Source: a secondary endosymbiont of Ctenarytaina eucalypti (GTDB lineage: Bacteria > Pseudomonadota > Gammaproteobacteria > Enterobacterales > Enterobacteriaceae). From it: 64,000 bases of DNA. The stretch lies in the NCBI RefSeq assembly GCF_000287335.1, contig NC_018419.1, positions 434,001 to 498,000 on the forward strand. The letters are read 5' to 3'. Below are positions 1-11,947 of the stretch, in pieces. Position 1 is the first letter of the stretch; each line of letters starts with the position of its first letter. The position numbers and the translations under genes were made by a program. The notes under the pieces were generated by a model. The model saw only the letters and a program-made list of their open reading frames with translations, was not told the origin of the DNA and searched no databases.

Positions 1-2429
1 GCCCTGGTGGTCTGACACGCGAGCGCGCCGGCTTTGAAGTGCGCGACGTCCATCCGACTCATTATGGGCGCGTCTGCCCTATCGAAACCCCAGAAGGACC
101 GAACATCGGCCTGATCAACTCATTATCCGTGTATGCCCGGACCAACGAGTATGGGTTCCTAGAAACACCGTATCGCCGTGTTCTAGATAGTATCGTCACC
201 GACGAAATTCATTATCTATCAGCTATTGAGGAAGGAAACTTCGTGATTGCGCAAGCCAACACTAACCTCAGTGAAGATGGTCGTTTCGTTGATGATCTGG
301 TAACCTGCCGAAGCAAAGGTGAATCCAGTCTGTATAGTCGCGACCAGGTTGACTATATGGATGTCTCCACCCAACAAATCGTATCGGTTGGCGCCTCGCT
401 GATTCCCTTCCTAGAACACGACGACGCCAACCGCGCCTTGATGGGAGCGAACATGCAGCGTCAGGCAGTCCCCACACTGCGTACCGATAAGCCGCTGGTC
501 GGCACCGGCATGGAGCGAGCAGTAGCCGTTGACTCAGGCGTGACCGCTGTTGCAAAACGCGGCGGAACAGTACAGTATGTGGATGCTTCCCGAATTGTCA
601 TTAATGTTAATACATCTGAAATGCATCCTGGCGAAGCAGGCATCGATATTTACAACCTGACAAAATATCTCCGATCCAATCAGAACACATGCATCAGCCA
701 GACTCCCTGCGTTTCACTAGGAGAACCAATTGAGCGCGGTGACGTACTAGCCGACGGGCCGTCTACTGATCTAGGTGAGCTGGCGCTAGGTCAGAACATG
801 CGTATTGCTTTCATGCCGTGGAACGGCTACAACTTTGAAGATTCCATGTTGGTCTCCGAACGCGTGGTGCAGGAAGATCGTTTAACTACAATTCATATTC
901 AGGAACTAGCATGCGTGTCCCGAGACACAAAACTTGGCGCCGAGGAGATTACAGCCGACATCCCAAACGTAGGTGAGGCTGCGCTCTCTAAACTAGATGA
1001 GTCCGGTATCGTGTATATAGGCGCAGAAGTGACCGACGGCGATATTTTGGTAGGCAAGGTGACACCGAAAGGCGAAACTCAGCTGACGCCGGAAGAGAAA
1101 CTCCTGCGTGCTATCTTCGGTGAAAAAGCTTCAGACGTCAAAGACTCGTCACTACGTGTACCAAATGGCGTTTCAGGTACTGTGATTGATGTTCAGGTAT
1201 TTACCCGAGACGGCGTAGAAAAAGACAAGCGAGCGCTGGAAATCGAGGAAATGCAGCTCAAGCAGGCCAAAAAAGACCTGACCGAAGAGCTAAAAATCTT
1301 TGAAGCCGGTCTCTTTTCCCGTATCCGCAATCTACTGATTTCGGGCGGCATCGAAATAGGTAAGCTGGACCAGTTGCAAAAAGCGCTCTGGCTGAAACTA
1401 TCCTTGAATGATAAAGAAAAGCAGAATCAACTTGAACAGCTATCTGATCAGTATGCCGAACTGAAGCAAGAGTTCGAGAAAAAGCTGGACGCCAAACGCC
1501 GAAAAATCACTCAGGGAGATGATCTAGCGCCTGGCGTTTTAAAAATCGTCAAGGTGTACCTCGCGGTAAAACGCCAAATTCAGCCAGGCGACAAAATGGC
1601 GGGTCGCCACGGAAATAAAGGGGTTATCTCCAAGATCAACCCAATTGAAGATATGCCTTACGATGAAAACGGTGTCCCGGTGGACATAGTGCTGAACCCA
1701 CTGGGAGTACCTTCACGTATGAACATTGGCCAGATTCTGGAAACCCATTTAGGTATGGCTGCAAAAGGCATTGGCGTCAAGATCAATGCTATGCTCACGC
1801 AGGAAGGAGAAGTCGCCCCACTGCGGGAGTTCCTGCAAAAAGTCTACAATTTGGGTGATGACGTGCGCCAAAAAGTTGATCTCAAGACTTTCTCCGATGA
1901 GGAAGTGCTACGTCTAGCGGAGAACCTGAAAAAGGGAATGCCTATTGCCACTCCAGTGTTCGACGGCGCAAAAGAGAAAGAGATCAAGGAATTGCTACAG
2001 CTCGGGGACCTGCCAAGCTCAGGTCAGATCACTTTGTTCGATGGCCGGACCGGTGAAAAGTTTGAGCGCCCTGTTACCGTAGGTTATATGTACATGCTAA
2101 AACTCAACCATCTAGTTGACGATAAGATGCATGCGCGTTCTACTGGCTCGTACAGCCTAGTCACCCAGCAGCCGCTGGGAGGAAAGGCGCAGTTCGGCGG
2201 GCAGCGCTTTGGGGAGATGGAGGTGTGGGCCCTCGAAGCCTACGGCGCCTCCTACACCCTACAAGAAATGCTTACCGTCAAGTCAGATGACGTTAATGGT
2301 CGCACCAAGATGTATAAAAACATCGTGGACGGTAATCACATGATGGAACCCGGTATGCCGGAATCTTTCAATGTTCTGTTGAAAGAAATCCGCTCACTAG
2401 GCATTAATATCGATCTGGAAGAAGACTGA
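1..2429 (+). CDS. rpoB: RNA polymerase beta subunit, 3' part (5' end outside window)
   Basis: This is the beta subunit of RNA polymerase, which forms much of the active-site cleft and the rifampicin pocket. The frame is open from base 3 to the stop at 2429 and encodes 808 residues. The first residues ([11 protein letters not shown]) match E. coli RpoB just after the main rifampicin cluster, near residue 535, and the remaining length equals that of E. coli. The motifs PIETPEGPN and [12 protein letters not shown], the latter part of the catalytic region, are intact. No frameshift or internal stop is seen. rpoC follows 89 bp downstream in the usual rpoBC order. The methionine at base 39 is internal (a GTG valine codon), not the real start. 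Confidence 0.98.
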   Translation, partial: PGGLTRERAGFEVRDVHPTHYGRVCPIETPEGPNIGLINSLSVYARTNEYGFLETPYRRVLDSIVTDEIHYLSAIEEGNFVIAQANTNLSEDGRFVDDLVTCRSKGESSLYSRDQVDYMDVSTQQIVSVGASLIPFLEHDDANRALMGANMQRQAVPTLRTDKPLVGTGMERAVAVDSGVTAVAKRGGTVQYVDASRIVINVNTSEMHPGEAGIDIYNLTKYLRSNQNTCISQTPCVSLGEPIERGDVLADGPSTDLGELALGQNMRIAFMPWNGYNFEDSMLVSERVVQEDRLTTIHIQELACVSRDTKLGAEEITADIPNVGEAALSKLDESGIVYIGAEVTDGDILVGKVTPKGETQLTPEEKLLRAIFGEKASDVKDSSLRVPNGVSGTVIDVQVFTRDGVEKDKRALEIEEMQLKQAKKDLTEELKIFEAGLFSRIRNLLISGGIEIGKLDQLQKALWLKLSLNDKEKQNQLEQLSDQYAELKQEFEKKLDAKRRKITQGDDLAPGVLKIVKVYLAVKRQIQPGDKMAGRHGNKGVISKINPIEDMPYDENGVPVDIVLNPLGVPSRMNIGQILETHLGMAAKGIGVKINAMLTQEGEVAPLREFLQKVYNLGDDVRQKVDLKTFSDEEVLRLAENLKKGMPIATPVFDGAKEKEIKELLQLGDLPSSGQITLFDGRTGEKFERPVTVGYMYMLKLNHLVDDKMHARSTGSYSLVTQQPLGGKAQFGGQRFGEMEVWALEAYGASYTLQEMLTVKSDDVNGRTKMYKNIVDGNHMMEPGMPESFNVLLKEIRSLGINIDLEED

Positions 2430-2518
2430 TTTTCCGCCAAAGCCACAATGCGCACTGGTAATAAGGCACTGCAGCGTTTCAGGCGCCTAATAGGTCCAAC
2501 TCCGACAGGAGCCAATCC

Positions 2519-5500
2519 GTGAAAGATTTACTTAAATTTCTGAAAGCGCAAACTAAAAACGAAGAGTTTGATGCGATCAAAATTGCGCTGGCCTCGCCAG
2601 ACATGATCCGTTCCTGGTCTTTCGGTGAAGTAAAAAAGCCGGAAACCATTAACTACCGAACCTTTAAACCCGAGCGCGACGGCCTCTTCTGCGCGCGTAT
2701 TTTCGGACCGGTAAAAGACTACGAATGCCTGTGCGGTAAGTATAAGCGATTGAAACACCGCGGCGTCATTTGTGAGAAGTGCGGGGTTGAAGTAACCCAG
2801 ACCAAGGTGCGTCGTGAGCGTATGGGGCATATCGAGTTAGCATCGCCCACCGCCCACATCTGGTTTTTGAAATCGCTACCATCCCGCATTGGATTGCTGC
2901 TGGATATGCCGCTACGCGATATCGAACGCGTGCTATATTTTGAGTCCTATGTCGTCGTTGAAAGTGGCATGACCAACCTTGAGCGCCTTCAGATTCTGAC
3001 TGAAGAGCAGTATCTAGACGCTCTTGAAGAGTTCGGTGATGAATTTGATGCTAAAATGGGCGCAGAGGCGATCCAGGTCTTGTTACAACAGATGGATCTT
3101 GAAAACGAATGCGAGAAACTGCGTGAAGAGTTAGCAGCAACTAATTCCGAAACCAAGCGAAAAAAGCTGACTAAGCGCATCAAGCTACTAGAAGCCTTTC
3201 TGCACAGTGGCAATAAGCCAGAGTGGATGATTCTAACCGTGCTTCCAGTACTCCCGCCGGATCTGCGACCACTGGTGCCGCTGGACGGCGGCCGCTTCGC
3301 AACGTCGGATCTGAACGATCTATATCGAAGAGTGATCAACCGCAATAACCGATTGAAGCGCCTCCTAGATCTAGCGGCGCCGGATATCATAGTGCGAAAC
3401 GAAAAACGCATGCTGCAAGAATCCGTTGATGCCCTTCTCGATAACGGCCGCCGCGGTCGAGCCATTACTGGCTCTAACAAACGTCCTCTTAAATCGCTAG
3501 CGGATATGATTAAAGGTAAGCAAGGTCGTTTCCGACAGAATTTGCTTGGCAAGCGAGTCGATTACTCTGGACGTTCAGTTATTACCGTCGGTGCATGCCT
3601 GCGCCTTCATCAGTGCGGCCTCCCCAAGAAAATGGCGCTGGAGCTGTTCAAGCCATTTATTTACGGCAAGCTAGAACTGCGGGGTCTCGCAACAACAATC
3701 AAAGCCGCCAAGAAAATGGTTGAACGCGAAGAAGCTGTAGTCTGGGATATTCTAGATGAGGTTATCCGAGAACACCCAGTAATGTTAAACCGCGCGCCGA
3801 CACTGCACCGTCTGGGCATCCAAGCGTTTGAGCCGGTACTAATTGAAGGTAAGGCTATTCAACTGCACCCTCTAGTGTGTGCAGCATATAACGCTGACTT
3901 CGACGGCGACCAGATGGCGGTACATGTTCCACTAACACTAGAGGCTCAGCTAGAAGCGCGCACGCTGATGATGTCCACCAACAACATCCTGTCTCCCGCC
4001 AATGGCGAGCCCATCATCGTACCGTCACAGGACGTAGTGCTAGGTCTTTACTATATGACCCGAGATCGGGTCAACGGCAAAGGCGAAGGTATGGTACTGA
4101 CCGGTCCGAAAGAAGCCGAGCGTATCTACCGCGCTGGCGTAGCCGAGCTACATGCGCGTGTTAAAGTTCGTATTACGGAGCATGAACAACTTGCCAACGG
4201 CGAGTGGGCGGAGAATACCAGTTTAGTAGATACCACGGTTGGCCGTGCCATCCTATGGATGATCGTGCCAAAGGGATTGCCGTTCTTACTGGTGAATCAG
4301 TCACTAGGTAAAAAAGCCATCTCTAAGATGCTTAATACCTGTTATCGGGTGCTAGGTCTAAAACCGACCGTAATTTTTGCCGACCAGATCATGTACACCG
4401 GTTTCGCCTACGCCGCCCGTTCCGGATCCTCGGTCGGGATCGACGATATGGTGATACCAGAGAAGAAAGCCGAAGTGATTGATGAAGCCGAAGCCGAAGT
4501 CGCTGAAATACAAGAGCAATTTCAGTCGGGTCTAGTGACTGCCGGCGAACGCTATAATAAGGTTATTGATATCTGGGCTGCGGCTAACGAGCGTGTCGCT
4601 AAGGCCATGATGGATAATCTATCTATCGAAGCGGTAATGAACCGCAATGGCGAAGAAGAACGTCAGGCATCGTTTAACAGCATCTTTATGATGGCTGACT
4701 CTGGCGCCCGTGGTTCGGCAGCGCAAATTCGCCAACTAGCCGGTATGCGTGGTTTGATGGCAAAACCAGACGGTTCCATCATCGAGACGCCTATTACTGC
4801 AAATTTTCGTGAGGGTTTAAACGTACTCCAGTATTTTATTTCTACGCACGGAGCGCGTAAAGGTTTGGCGGACACCGCACTGAAAACAGCTAACTCCGGT
4901 TACCTAACCCGTCGCTTGGTCGACGTAGCGCAGGATCTGGTGGTTACTGAAGATGACTGCCTAACTTTTTCCGGCATTGTGATGGCCCCGGTTATCGAAG
5001 GCGGAGACGTGAAAGAGCCTCTGCGCGACCGCGTGCTCGGCCGCGTCACTGCGGAAGCTATCCTGAAACCAGGCAGCGAAGATATTCTCGTTGAGCGCAA
5101 TACCCTATTGAATGAGCAGTGGTGTGACGTTCTAGAAAAAAACTCCGTAGATAGCATCAAGGTGCGTTCGGTCGTGACCTGCGACACTGATTTCGGTGTG
5201 TGCGCTAACTGCTATGGCCGCGATTTAGCGCGTGGTCATAGGGTAAATAAAGGAGAAGCCATCGGCGTTATCGCTGCACAGTCGATAGGCGAACCCGGAA
5301 CTCAATTGACTATGCGTACATTCCATATCGGAGGAGCGGCATCCCGTGCTGCGGCTGAATCCAGCATTCAGGTCAAGAGCAAAGGAACCATTCGTCTCAG
5401 CAATGCCAAGTTTGTAGTGAACTGTAGTGGAAAGCTGGTAATCACTTCACGCAATACTGAAATGAAGTTGATTGATGAATTTGGCCGTACCAAAGAAAGC

Positions 5501-6742
5501 TATAAAGTGCCTTATGGCGCAGTCATGGCCAAAGGTGATGGTGCAGAAATCATGGGGGGCGAAACTGTTGCTAATTGGGATCCGCATACTATGCCGGTTA
5601 TCACTGAAGTCGACGGTTTCGTACGCTTCACTGACATGATCGACGGGCAGAGTATTACACGCCAGACAGATGAATTAACCGGCTTGTCCTCTATTGTAGT
5701 ATTAGATACTGCTGAGCGTACAGGAGGCGGTAAAGATCTACGTCCAGCTCAGCGGATTGTTGATGCTAATGGTAATGATGTACTGCTTCCGGGAAGCGAT
5801 ATGCCCGCACAGTACTTCCTGCCAGGAAAAACGATCGTACAGCTGGAAGACGGCGCTAAAATTACCGGAGGCGATACACTTGCCCGTTTACCGCAGGAAA
5901 CGAGCGGAACCAAGGATATTACCGGTGGCCTACCGCGCGTTGCGGATCTGTTTGAAGCCCGCCGACCGAAAGAGCCAGCTATTCTGGCCGAGATCAGCGG
6001 CATTGTTTCCTTCGGTAAAGACACTAAAGGGAAGCGGCGGCTGGTTCTCTCGCCGGTAGATGGCAGCGACGCTTATGAAGAAATGATCCCGAAATGGCGT
6101 CAGCTCAACGTATTTGAAGGTGAGCGCGTAGAGCGCGGCGATGTAATTTCTGACGGACCGGAATCGCCGCACGACATTCTTCGGCTACGCGGCGTGCATG
6201 CAGTAACCCGCTATATAGTCAATGAGGTTCAGGAGGTCTATCGTCTACAAGGCGTTAAGATCAACGATAAGCATATCGAAGTTATCGTGCGTCAGATGTT
6301 GCGTAAAGCAACGATCGTTAGCAGCGGTAACTCAGAGTTTTTGGAAGGTGAACAAGCGGAATACTCACGCATCAAAATAGCTAATCGTCAGTTAGAAAAT
6401 AACGATCAGGTAGCAATAACCTATATGCGCGATCTGCTCGGCATCACAAAAGCCTCACTAGCTACAGAGTCGTTTATCTCAGCAGCATCATTTCAAGAAA
6501 CTACGCGCGTGCTAACAGAAGCAGCTGTAGCCGGGAAACGCGATGAGCTTCGTGGCCTGAAGGAAAACGTCATTGTAGGACGGTTAATTCCGGCCGGTAC
6601 CGGTTACGCGTACCATAAAAAACGCGCCCGAAATCATCAGAAAAACGAAGCGCCTATCGCACCTCAGATTACCGCCGATGAAGCGTCTGCCAACCTAGCT
6701 GAACTGCTGAACGCAGGGATGAGCAGTAGGGTAGAAGACTGA
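2519..6742 (+). CDS. rpoC: RNA polymerase beta' subunit
   Basis: This is the largest RNA polymerase subunit and carries the catalytic Mg-binding loop. It is 1407 residues, the same length as E. coli. The N-terminal zinc ribbon ([19 protein letters not shown], about residues 70-88), the catalytic NADFDGDQM motif (about 458-466) and the second zinc site ([11 protein letters not shown], about 888-898) are all complete. It starts with GTG, as I recall the E. coli gene doing, with an AGGAG ribosome site just upstream. It is presumably co-transcribed with rpoB. The C-terminal tail diverges slightly (ending SSRVED), which is normal for the family. Leucine CTA codons, often forming CTAG, are frequent. 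Confidence 0.99.
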   Translation: MKDLLKFLKAQTKNEEFDAIKIALASPDMIRSWSFGEVKKPETINYRTFKPERDGLFCARIFGPVKDYECLCGKYKRLKHRGVICEKCGVEVTQTKVRRERMGHIELASPTAHIWFLKSLPSRIGLLLDMPLRDIERVLYFESYVVVESGMTNLERLQILTEEQYLDALEEFGDEFDAKMGAEAIQVLLQQMDLENECEKLREELAATNSETKRKKLTKRIKLLEAFLHSGNKPEWMILTVLPVLPPDLRPLVPLDGGRFATSDLNDLYRRVINRNNRLKRLLDLAAPDIIVRNEKRMLQESVDALLDNGRRGRAITGSNKRPLKSLADMIKGKQGRFRQNLLGKRVDYSGRSVITVGACLRLHQCGLPKKMALELFKPFIYGKLELRGLATTIKAAKKMVEREEAVVWDILDEVIREHPVMLNRAPTLHRLGIQAFEPVLIEGKAIQLHPLVCAAYNADFDGDQMAVHVPLTLEAQLEARTLMMSTNNILSPANGEPIIVPSQDVVLGLYYMTRDRVNGKGEGMVLTGPKEAERIYRAGVAELHARVKVRITEHEQLANGEWAENTSLVDTTVGRAILWMIVPKGLPFLLVNQSLGKKAISKMLNTCYRVLGLKPTVIFADQIMYTGFAYAARSGSSVGIDDMVIPEKKAEVIDEAEAEVAEIQEQFQSGLVTAGERYNKVIDIWAAANERVAKAMMDNLSIEAVMNRNGEEERQASFNSIFMMADSGARGSAAQIRQLAGMRGLMAKPDGSIIETPITANFREGLNVLQYFISTHGARKGLADTALKTANSGYLTRRLVDVAQDLVVTEDDCLTFSGIVMAPVIEGGDVKEPLRDRVLGRVTAEAILKPGSEDILVERNTLLNEQWCDVLEKNSVDSIKVRSVVTCDTDFGVCANCYGRDLARGHRVNKGEAIGVIAAQSIGEPGTQLTMRTFHIGGAASRAAAESSIQVKSKGTIRLSNAKFVVNCSGKLVITSRNTEMKLIDEFGRTKESYKVPYGAVMAKGDGAEIMGGETVANWDPHTMPVITEVDGFVRFTDMIDGQSITRQTDELTGLSSIVVLDTAERTGGGKDLRPAQRIVDANGNDVLLPGSDMPAQYFLPGKTIVQLEDGAKITGGDTLARLPQETSGTKDITGGLPRVADLFEARRPKEPAILAEISGIVSFGKDTKGKRRLVLSPVDGSDAYEEMIPKWRQLNVFEGERVERGDVISDGPESPHDILRLRGVHAVTRYIVNEVQEVYRLQGVKINDKHIEVIVRQMLRKATIVSSGNSEFLEGEQAEYSRIKIANRQLENNDQVAITYMRDLLGITKASLATESFISAASFQETTRVLTEAAVAGKRDELRGLKENVIVGRLIPAGTGYAYHKKRARNHQKNEAPIAPQITADEASANLAELLNAGMSSRVED

Positions 6743-6784
6743 TAGTTATTAGCATTATCTTCGCACTACTCTATTTAGGCCAAA

Positions 6785-6804
6785 AACGCTCCTTACGGAG
6801 CGTT
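6785..6804. terminator. Putative rpoBC operon terminator hairpin
   Basis: An 8-bp perfect stem (AACGCTCC / GGAGCGTT) with a TTAC loop lies 43 bases after the rpoC stop. On the + strand it is followed by TTAAATTC, a poor U-tract, while the minus strand has a run of five T. It could stop rpoC transcription weakly, or act mainly on antisense transcription. Position after rpoC favours an operon terminator whose U-tract has decayed. Confidence 0.6.
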
Positions 6805-8923
6805 AAATTCAATACAAATTCATTGAAAATCAAAGGGTAGCATGTTTTTTGTTATAAACAGCTTTTATTTGATTCTTCAAGAGACAATATCAAAAATTTT
6901 TACGATACATAGTACATATTCTGCATGGCAAGGCCAGCATTAGGCCACTTTTCCCTCAGTTAAGTACATTAATACTTTCAAAGGAGGCGAGGGGGTCCTG
7001 GCAGAATAGGTCCGGCAATTGGGATGCTGATTTCACGAGCATAGCAACAGGTCATAACTATAAAATGGTGCCATGCTATCTTAATGTTAGAGTCAGACCT
7101 ATGATGCAAGTAGAAGAAAAACCGTGAAAACCTAACTGATAGTATGTGAAGCATCTCTGGCATCACCGGATGCTATGCTCCAAGCGATGGATCTATGCTA
7201 CCATGAGCATGAAATAACAAAACAACCTGAGATGTCCTAAAGCGCACATTCCTTTCTTCCTAGGAAAAACACTCAATAGATGCGAATAAAAATAAATTAA
7301 ACGCCTGTGTTTAGCTCTCTTCTCTAGGATGGCTCCCTCTTGACATGATGACATCCTAGCGACTCTCCAAAAGGCTCGGGTTAGCATACCTCTACGGATC
7401 ATTATTCCCAGGCAAGTGTAAATTCTCAGTGTACATCTTGATAATTTATAGCGCCGACACGAAAGATTTAAAATCCCTTCATGCTCTAATTGATAAACAA
7501 TCACGTATTAATGCGTCGCGCAGTGAACGTAACCCGGTTAAGAATGTGGGTCGCGGCAGGACGTGAAGTGCATATTACTCCCCACTAGCGCTGCTACCAT
7601 AGCACCGGCAATATCCCGGAGAGGCGGAATGAACGCATCCCGTACAACTAAAGATCATTATAGTGGCAATTAAAAATATGATTGAACGTAAATAGTCGAT
7701 ATAGTTCCTATTATAGGCCTCAGTTATGAGGTCACCATTGGCGATACAGATAAAGACCGGGGTACCTCCTCGCCAATAGCATTGAACGACCGAAGAAGCA
7801 GTATATTAAACGCAAAGAGGAGCTGCCACGGCAGAAACTCATAGTATAAGCGCGCACTTTAGCTCATTACGCAGCTACTGAATACAACACTGAATCTAGC
7901 TACTGCAATATCATTAGTATCCAGACATTGAAAAATGAGCACAAGATTACTTAACTGTAGCATTGTCTTACTCGCTACTTAACTGGAAGTAGTAGAGGGC
8001 TTATTCAAAAATAAAACGTTGAGTCATCTTTTAATCCTGCCCCCAGCTCCATCCATTATAAAATATAGTCTTTATGGCAACTATAAGGTATAGAATGCTT
8101 AGCTGAATGACTTACAAAAAGGTGCTCAAACAGTGGGAGGCCCTAACCGGATAGAAACCCTATCAAGATGATGCAAATCATGAAATAGATGCTCTTTCCT
8201 ATTACCGAGTCCATATCAATATCGATTCGGGCATCCACAGCTATCTGGGCGTGGGGCGTGCGACACATGTAAATATCTTTACTAATTTATCGTAGAGCGG
8301 TTCCAGTGATGTATGGGCTCTGACAGAGCTTGATACAGAAAACATCAGTTAACAATTCAAACGCTTTTCAGGAACGCCTAATAACATCCGCATATGGCAT
8401 GTGCTATGTTATGCTATACAAATCTAAAATTTTACCAGTATCGTTTCTCATGTTGATTCAATTGTATAGAGTAATTGATCGTCTTCGAGTCGTGATGCAA
8501 CATTTCCTACGCAATGCCCTGAGTAGTGCACCTACTCATACTAGCGGGAGCCGATCGCAATATTCATAAATAATTTTTGTTGACATACGCAACAGATGAT
8601 TTAAAAAAGCACAATATTCATGATTCGTGACTTTTGTCACTATAGGCTATTACGGATTGCATGTTCATTTGTACAAGGACATTTAGATAACTGATGTTGA
8701 TCAACGTCAATCACAAGTGTGTGGGCCTCGCACGACGCCGACTGGTCTCTGTAACTTCTAATTGTACAGGAAGATTTCATAACACAATGATTCACCTCGA
8801 TATGACCAGAATTATAACTAATAGTCATAATAGCCTAGCATGATTCTTTATTGTTTAATAAAAAACACTTTTATCACCGATAAGTAAGCGGTACGGATAG
8901 TTAACGTGAAAGAATTACGCTGC
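6805..8923. other. Gene-free AT-rich stretch between rpoC and mrdA
   Basis: About 2.1 kb with no recognisable gene on either strand. Open frames here are short (at most about 100 codons), lack convincing ribosome sites and have no familiar motifs. In E. coli, rsfS and rlmH lie directly upstream of mrdA; neither could be found here. The only small structure noted is an 8-bp inverted repeat at 7324-7331 and 7352-7359. The stretch is best read as eroded former genes. Confidence 0.7.
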
Positions 8924-10831
8924 ATGAAAATAGAACGTAACCCCTTCCGAGACTATTCAGCTGAATCGGCACTTTTCGTGCGCCGCGCCCTAGTAGCAGT
9001 TGTAGGAATTTTTCTGCTGACTAAAATACTAGTCTTCAATCTTTACCATTTACAAATCGTCTGCTGCGAGTCTTACCGCACCCGGTCCAACGAAAACCGC
9101 ATCAAACTGCTTCCCATTGCACCCAGCCGAGGCATTATCTACGACCGAAATGGTACACCGCTGGCGCTGAATCGTACTATTTATCAGCTAGAATTAGTAC
9201 GGGGAAAAGTATCGGATTTAGACCAAACCATCAAGGACCTACATGCAATAGTAGAATTGACAAATGACGATATTGCCAATTTTAAAAAAAAGTGCAACCA
9301 ATCCCGACGCTTTACCTCGCTTCCGCTAAAAGTTGGCTTAACCGACGTTCAGCAAGCACGTTTCGCCGTCAATCAGTATCGCTTCCCTGGCGTCGCAATA
9401 AAGGGCTATGAGCGTCGCTACTATCCCTACGGATCCGCGCTGACCCATGTTATCGGCTATGTATCGAAAATTAACGACCGAGACGTGAAACGTCTACAGA
9501 AAGATAGCACGTTACAGAACTATGCTGCCACCCAAGATATTGGCAAATTAGGTATCGAACGCTACTATGAAAGCACGTTACACGGGAAGGCTGGTTACGA
9601 AGAGGTTGAGGTTAATAATCACGGCCGGGTCATTCGACAACTTCACCAGCAGCCGCCGCAGGCGGGAAAAGATATTACCCTGACACTAGACCTTCGCTTA
9701 CAGCAATATGTCGAGAAACTGCTAACAGGAAGCCGAGCCGCGATGATCGTAACTGATCCCCGGGACGGCGGAATTCGTGCCCTCGTCTCACACCCTAGCT
9801 ACGATCCGAATCTGTTTGTCGATGGCATTTCCAAAAAGAATTACCGCGCGCTACTCGAAGACGAAAACCGCCCGCTAATTAATCGAGCCACTCAAGGCAC
9901 CTACCCTCCTGCCTCCACTGTAAAACCCTATATCTCTGTCTCCGCTCTCGCCATTGGCATAATAAATAAAAACTTCTCGCTGTTTGATCCGGGCTGGTGG
10001 CAATTGCCCGGTTCGGAAAAACGCTATCGCGACTGGAAGCGATGGGGGCACGGCTGGTTGAACGTCACTCGAGCTCTAGAGGAGTCGGCAGATACCTTCT
10101 TCTATCAGATTGCCTATAACATGGGCATCGACAGGCTTTCGGAATGGATGACCAGATTTGGCTACGGTCAATATACTGGCATTGATCTGTGTGAGGAGCG
10201 AACAGGCGTGATGCCAACCCGTGACTGGAAAATATCGCGCTTCAAAACACCCTGGTACCAGGGCGATACCATTTCCGTTGGTATCGGCCAAGGCTACTGG
10301 ACTGCAACGCCAGTGCAAATGTCAAAAGCATTAATGACACTGATTAACGACGGCGCGGTGCGCGTGCCACATCTTCTCTACTGTACGCGAGAAAATGGCC
10401 GCCAGGTTTACTATCGTCAACAGACATATGAGCAAATTGGTGATCCCCGCTCCTCTCACTGGAAGATAGCGAAAGACGGTATGTATGGAGTAGCCAACCG
10501 TCCGAACGGCACGGCAAGTAAGAGTTTCGCCAGCGCACCTTACAAAGCGGCAGCAAAGTCTGGCACCGCCCAAGTTTATAGTCTAAAAGCACATGAAACC
10601 TATAATGCTCAAAAAATTGCCGAACGTCTACGCGATCATAAGATGATGACAGCTTTTGCACCTTATGATAAGCCCACAGTAGGAGTCGTGGTGATTTTAG
10701 AAAACGGCGGTAGCGGCCCGGCAGTCGGTACCATTACCCGTCAAATATTAGATCATATTTTCCTGGAGGATAACTCTACACACTTACTGGAAGAGGCTAC
10801 GTCCGTACTACCAGGAAGTGAGAGTAATTAA
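8924..10831 (+). CDS. mrdA: Peptidoglycan D,D-transpeptidase PBP2 (cell elongation)
   Basis: PBP2 cross-links peptidoglycan during lateral wall growth, as partner of RodA in the inner membrane and periplasm. There is one membrane anchor (about residues 20-42), then the dimerisation domain and the transpeptidase domain. The active-site motifs are intact: STVK (about residue 331), SADT and KSGTA. I chose the ATG at 8924, giving MKIERNPFRDY and 635 residues, because it aligns with the E. coli N-terminus (633 residues). An upstream in-frame GTG at 8906 would add six residues. Neither start has a strong Shine-Dalgarno sequence. The residue before STVK is Ala where E. coli has Gly. mrdB begins 6 bases after the stop, so the pair is translationally linked. 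Confidence 0.97.
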   Translation: MKIERNPFRDYSAESALFVRRALVAVVGIFLLTKILVFNLYHLQIVCCESYRTRSNENRIKLLPIAPSRGIIYDRNGTPLALNRTIYQLELVRGKVSDLDQTIKDLHAIVELTNDDIANFKKKCNQSRRFTSLPLKVGLTDVQQARFAVNQYRFPGVAIKGYERRYYPYGSALTHVIGYVSKINDRDVKRLQKDSTLQNYAATQDIGKLGIERYYESTLHGKAGYEEVEVNNHGRVIRQLHQQPPQAGKDITLTLDLRLQQYVEKLLTGSRAAMIVTDPRDGGIRALVSHPSYDPNLFVDGISKKNYRALLEDENRPLINRATQGTYPPASTVKPYISVSALAIGIINKNFSLFDPGWWQLPGSEKRYRDWKRWGHGWLNVTRALEESADTFFYQIAYNMGIDRLSEWMTRFGYGQYTGIDLCEERTGVMPTRDWKISRFKTPWYQGDTISVGIGQGYWTATPVQMSKALMTLINDGAVRVPHLLYCTRENGRQVYYRQQTYEQIGDPRSSHWKIAKDGMYGVANRPNGTASKSFASAPYKAAAKSGTAQVYSLKAHETYNAQKIAERLRDHKMMTAFAPYDKPTVGVVVILENGGSGPAVGTITRQILDHIFLEDNSTHLLEEATSVLPGSESN

Positions 10832-10837
10832 TCGATC

Positions 10838-11947
10838 ATGACTGAGAATCAACATAGTTCCAGGTGGAACAAGCTGCACATTGACGTCATTCTCTTGAGT
10901 TTCGTCACCCTTCTACTAATTTATAGCGCGGTAGTCGTGTGGGGTGCTAGCGGCCAGGATGTCGTTATGATGAAACGTAAAATTTTCCAGATTGCTATCG
11001 GTTTAATAGTGATGCTATTGATGGCGCAGGTACCACCACGCGTCTATGAGGCCTCGGCTCCCTATCTCTATATTTTCTGCGTGTTGCTACTTGTTTTAGT
11101 AAACATCTTTGGACAAATCAGTAAAGGCGCCCAGCGTTGGTTGGATCTGGGCTTTATCCGCTTTCAACCTTCGGAAATCGCAAAAATAGCCGTGCCGTTG
11201 ATGATTTCGCGCTTTATCAATCGCGAAATCTGTCCACCATCGCTGAAAAATACCGCTATCGCACTGGTGATGATTTTTGTTCCCGCGATATTAGTGGCAA
11301 TGCAGCCTGATCTAGGTACCGCTATTCTGATCACAGCATCCGGTTTTTTCGTCCTCTTTCTTTCTGGGATGAGCTGGACACTGATCGCTGTGGCGGCTTT
11401 TCTACTATCGGCGTTTACCCCCATACTGTGGTTCTTTTTGATGCATGATTACCAGCGGGAACGGATTATAATGCTCTTTAATCCTGAAAGCGACCCCCTA
11501 GGCGCCGGATACCATATCATTCAGTCGAAAATCGCTATTGGCTCCGGTGGCCTGTCCGGAAAAGGCTGGCTACATGGTACTCAGTCTCAGTTAGATTTCC
11601 TGCCTGAACGCCACACAGACTTTATTTTTGCAGTGCTGGGGGAAGAGCTAGGGCTAATAGGCGTTTTAATTCTTCTTGCCCTTTACTTGGCCATCATTAT
11701 CCGTGGGTTGGTGATAGCAGCACGGGCACAGAATACTTTTAGCCGAGTCATGGCTGGTGGTTTAATGCTAATTTTATTCGTTTATGTGTTCGTGAATATC
11801 GGCATGGTTAGTGGTCTCTTGCCAGTAGTTGGCATACCTTTACCGCTAGTAAGCTATGGAGGCTCGGCTCTGATTGTCTTAATGGCAGGGTTTGGTATAG
11901 TCATGTCGATCCATACTCATCGAAAAATGTTATCTAAGCACTTATAA
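10838..11947 (+). CDS. mrdB: Rod-shape peptidoglycan glycosyltransferase RodA
   Basis: This is a SEDS-family polytopic membrane protein that polymerises lipid II glycan strands with PBP2 during elongation. It has 369 residues against 370 in E. coli and about ten hydrophobic helices. The conserved stretches [34 protein letters not shown] and [12 protein letters not shown] are all present and no key segment is missing. It lies six bases after mrdA in the ancestral order, but rlpA and dacA, which follow in E. coli, are not found. Keeping mrdA and mrdB implies the cell still builds a sacculus or at least some peptidoglycan. Confidence 0.97.
   Translation: MTENQHSSRWNKLHIDVILLSFVTLLLIYSAVVVWGASGQDVVMMKRKIFQIAIGLIVMLLMAQVPPRVYEASAPYLYIFCVLLLVLVNIFGQISKGAQRWLDLGFIRFQPSEIAKIAVPLMISRFINREICPPSLKNTAIALVMIFVPAILVAMQPDLGTAILITASGFFVLFLSGMSWTLIAVAAFLLSAFTPILWFFLMHDYQRERIIMLFNPESDPLGAGYHIIQSKIAIGSGGLSGKGWLHGTQSQLDFLPERHTDFIFAVLGEELGLIGVLILLALYLAIIIRGLVIAARAQNTFSRVMAGGLMLILFVYVFVNIGMVSGLLPVVGIPLPLVSYGGSALIVLMAGFGIVMSIHTHRKMLSKHL

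Noticed and set aside
2989-3552. 187-codon open frame antisense to rpoC
   Set aside because: Lies wholly inside conserved rpoC and reflects its codon structure; no independent evidence.
8330-8569. 79-codon open frame upstream of mrdA
   Set aside because: No Shine-Dalgarno and no similarity to rlmH, rsfS or any family I recognise.
9285-9295. Run of eight A in mrdA as a possible frameshift
   Set aside because: The reading frame continues unbroken with full similarity to PBP2 on both sides.
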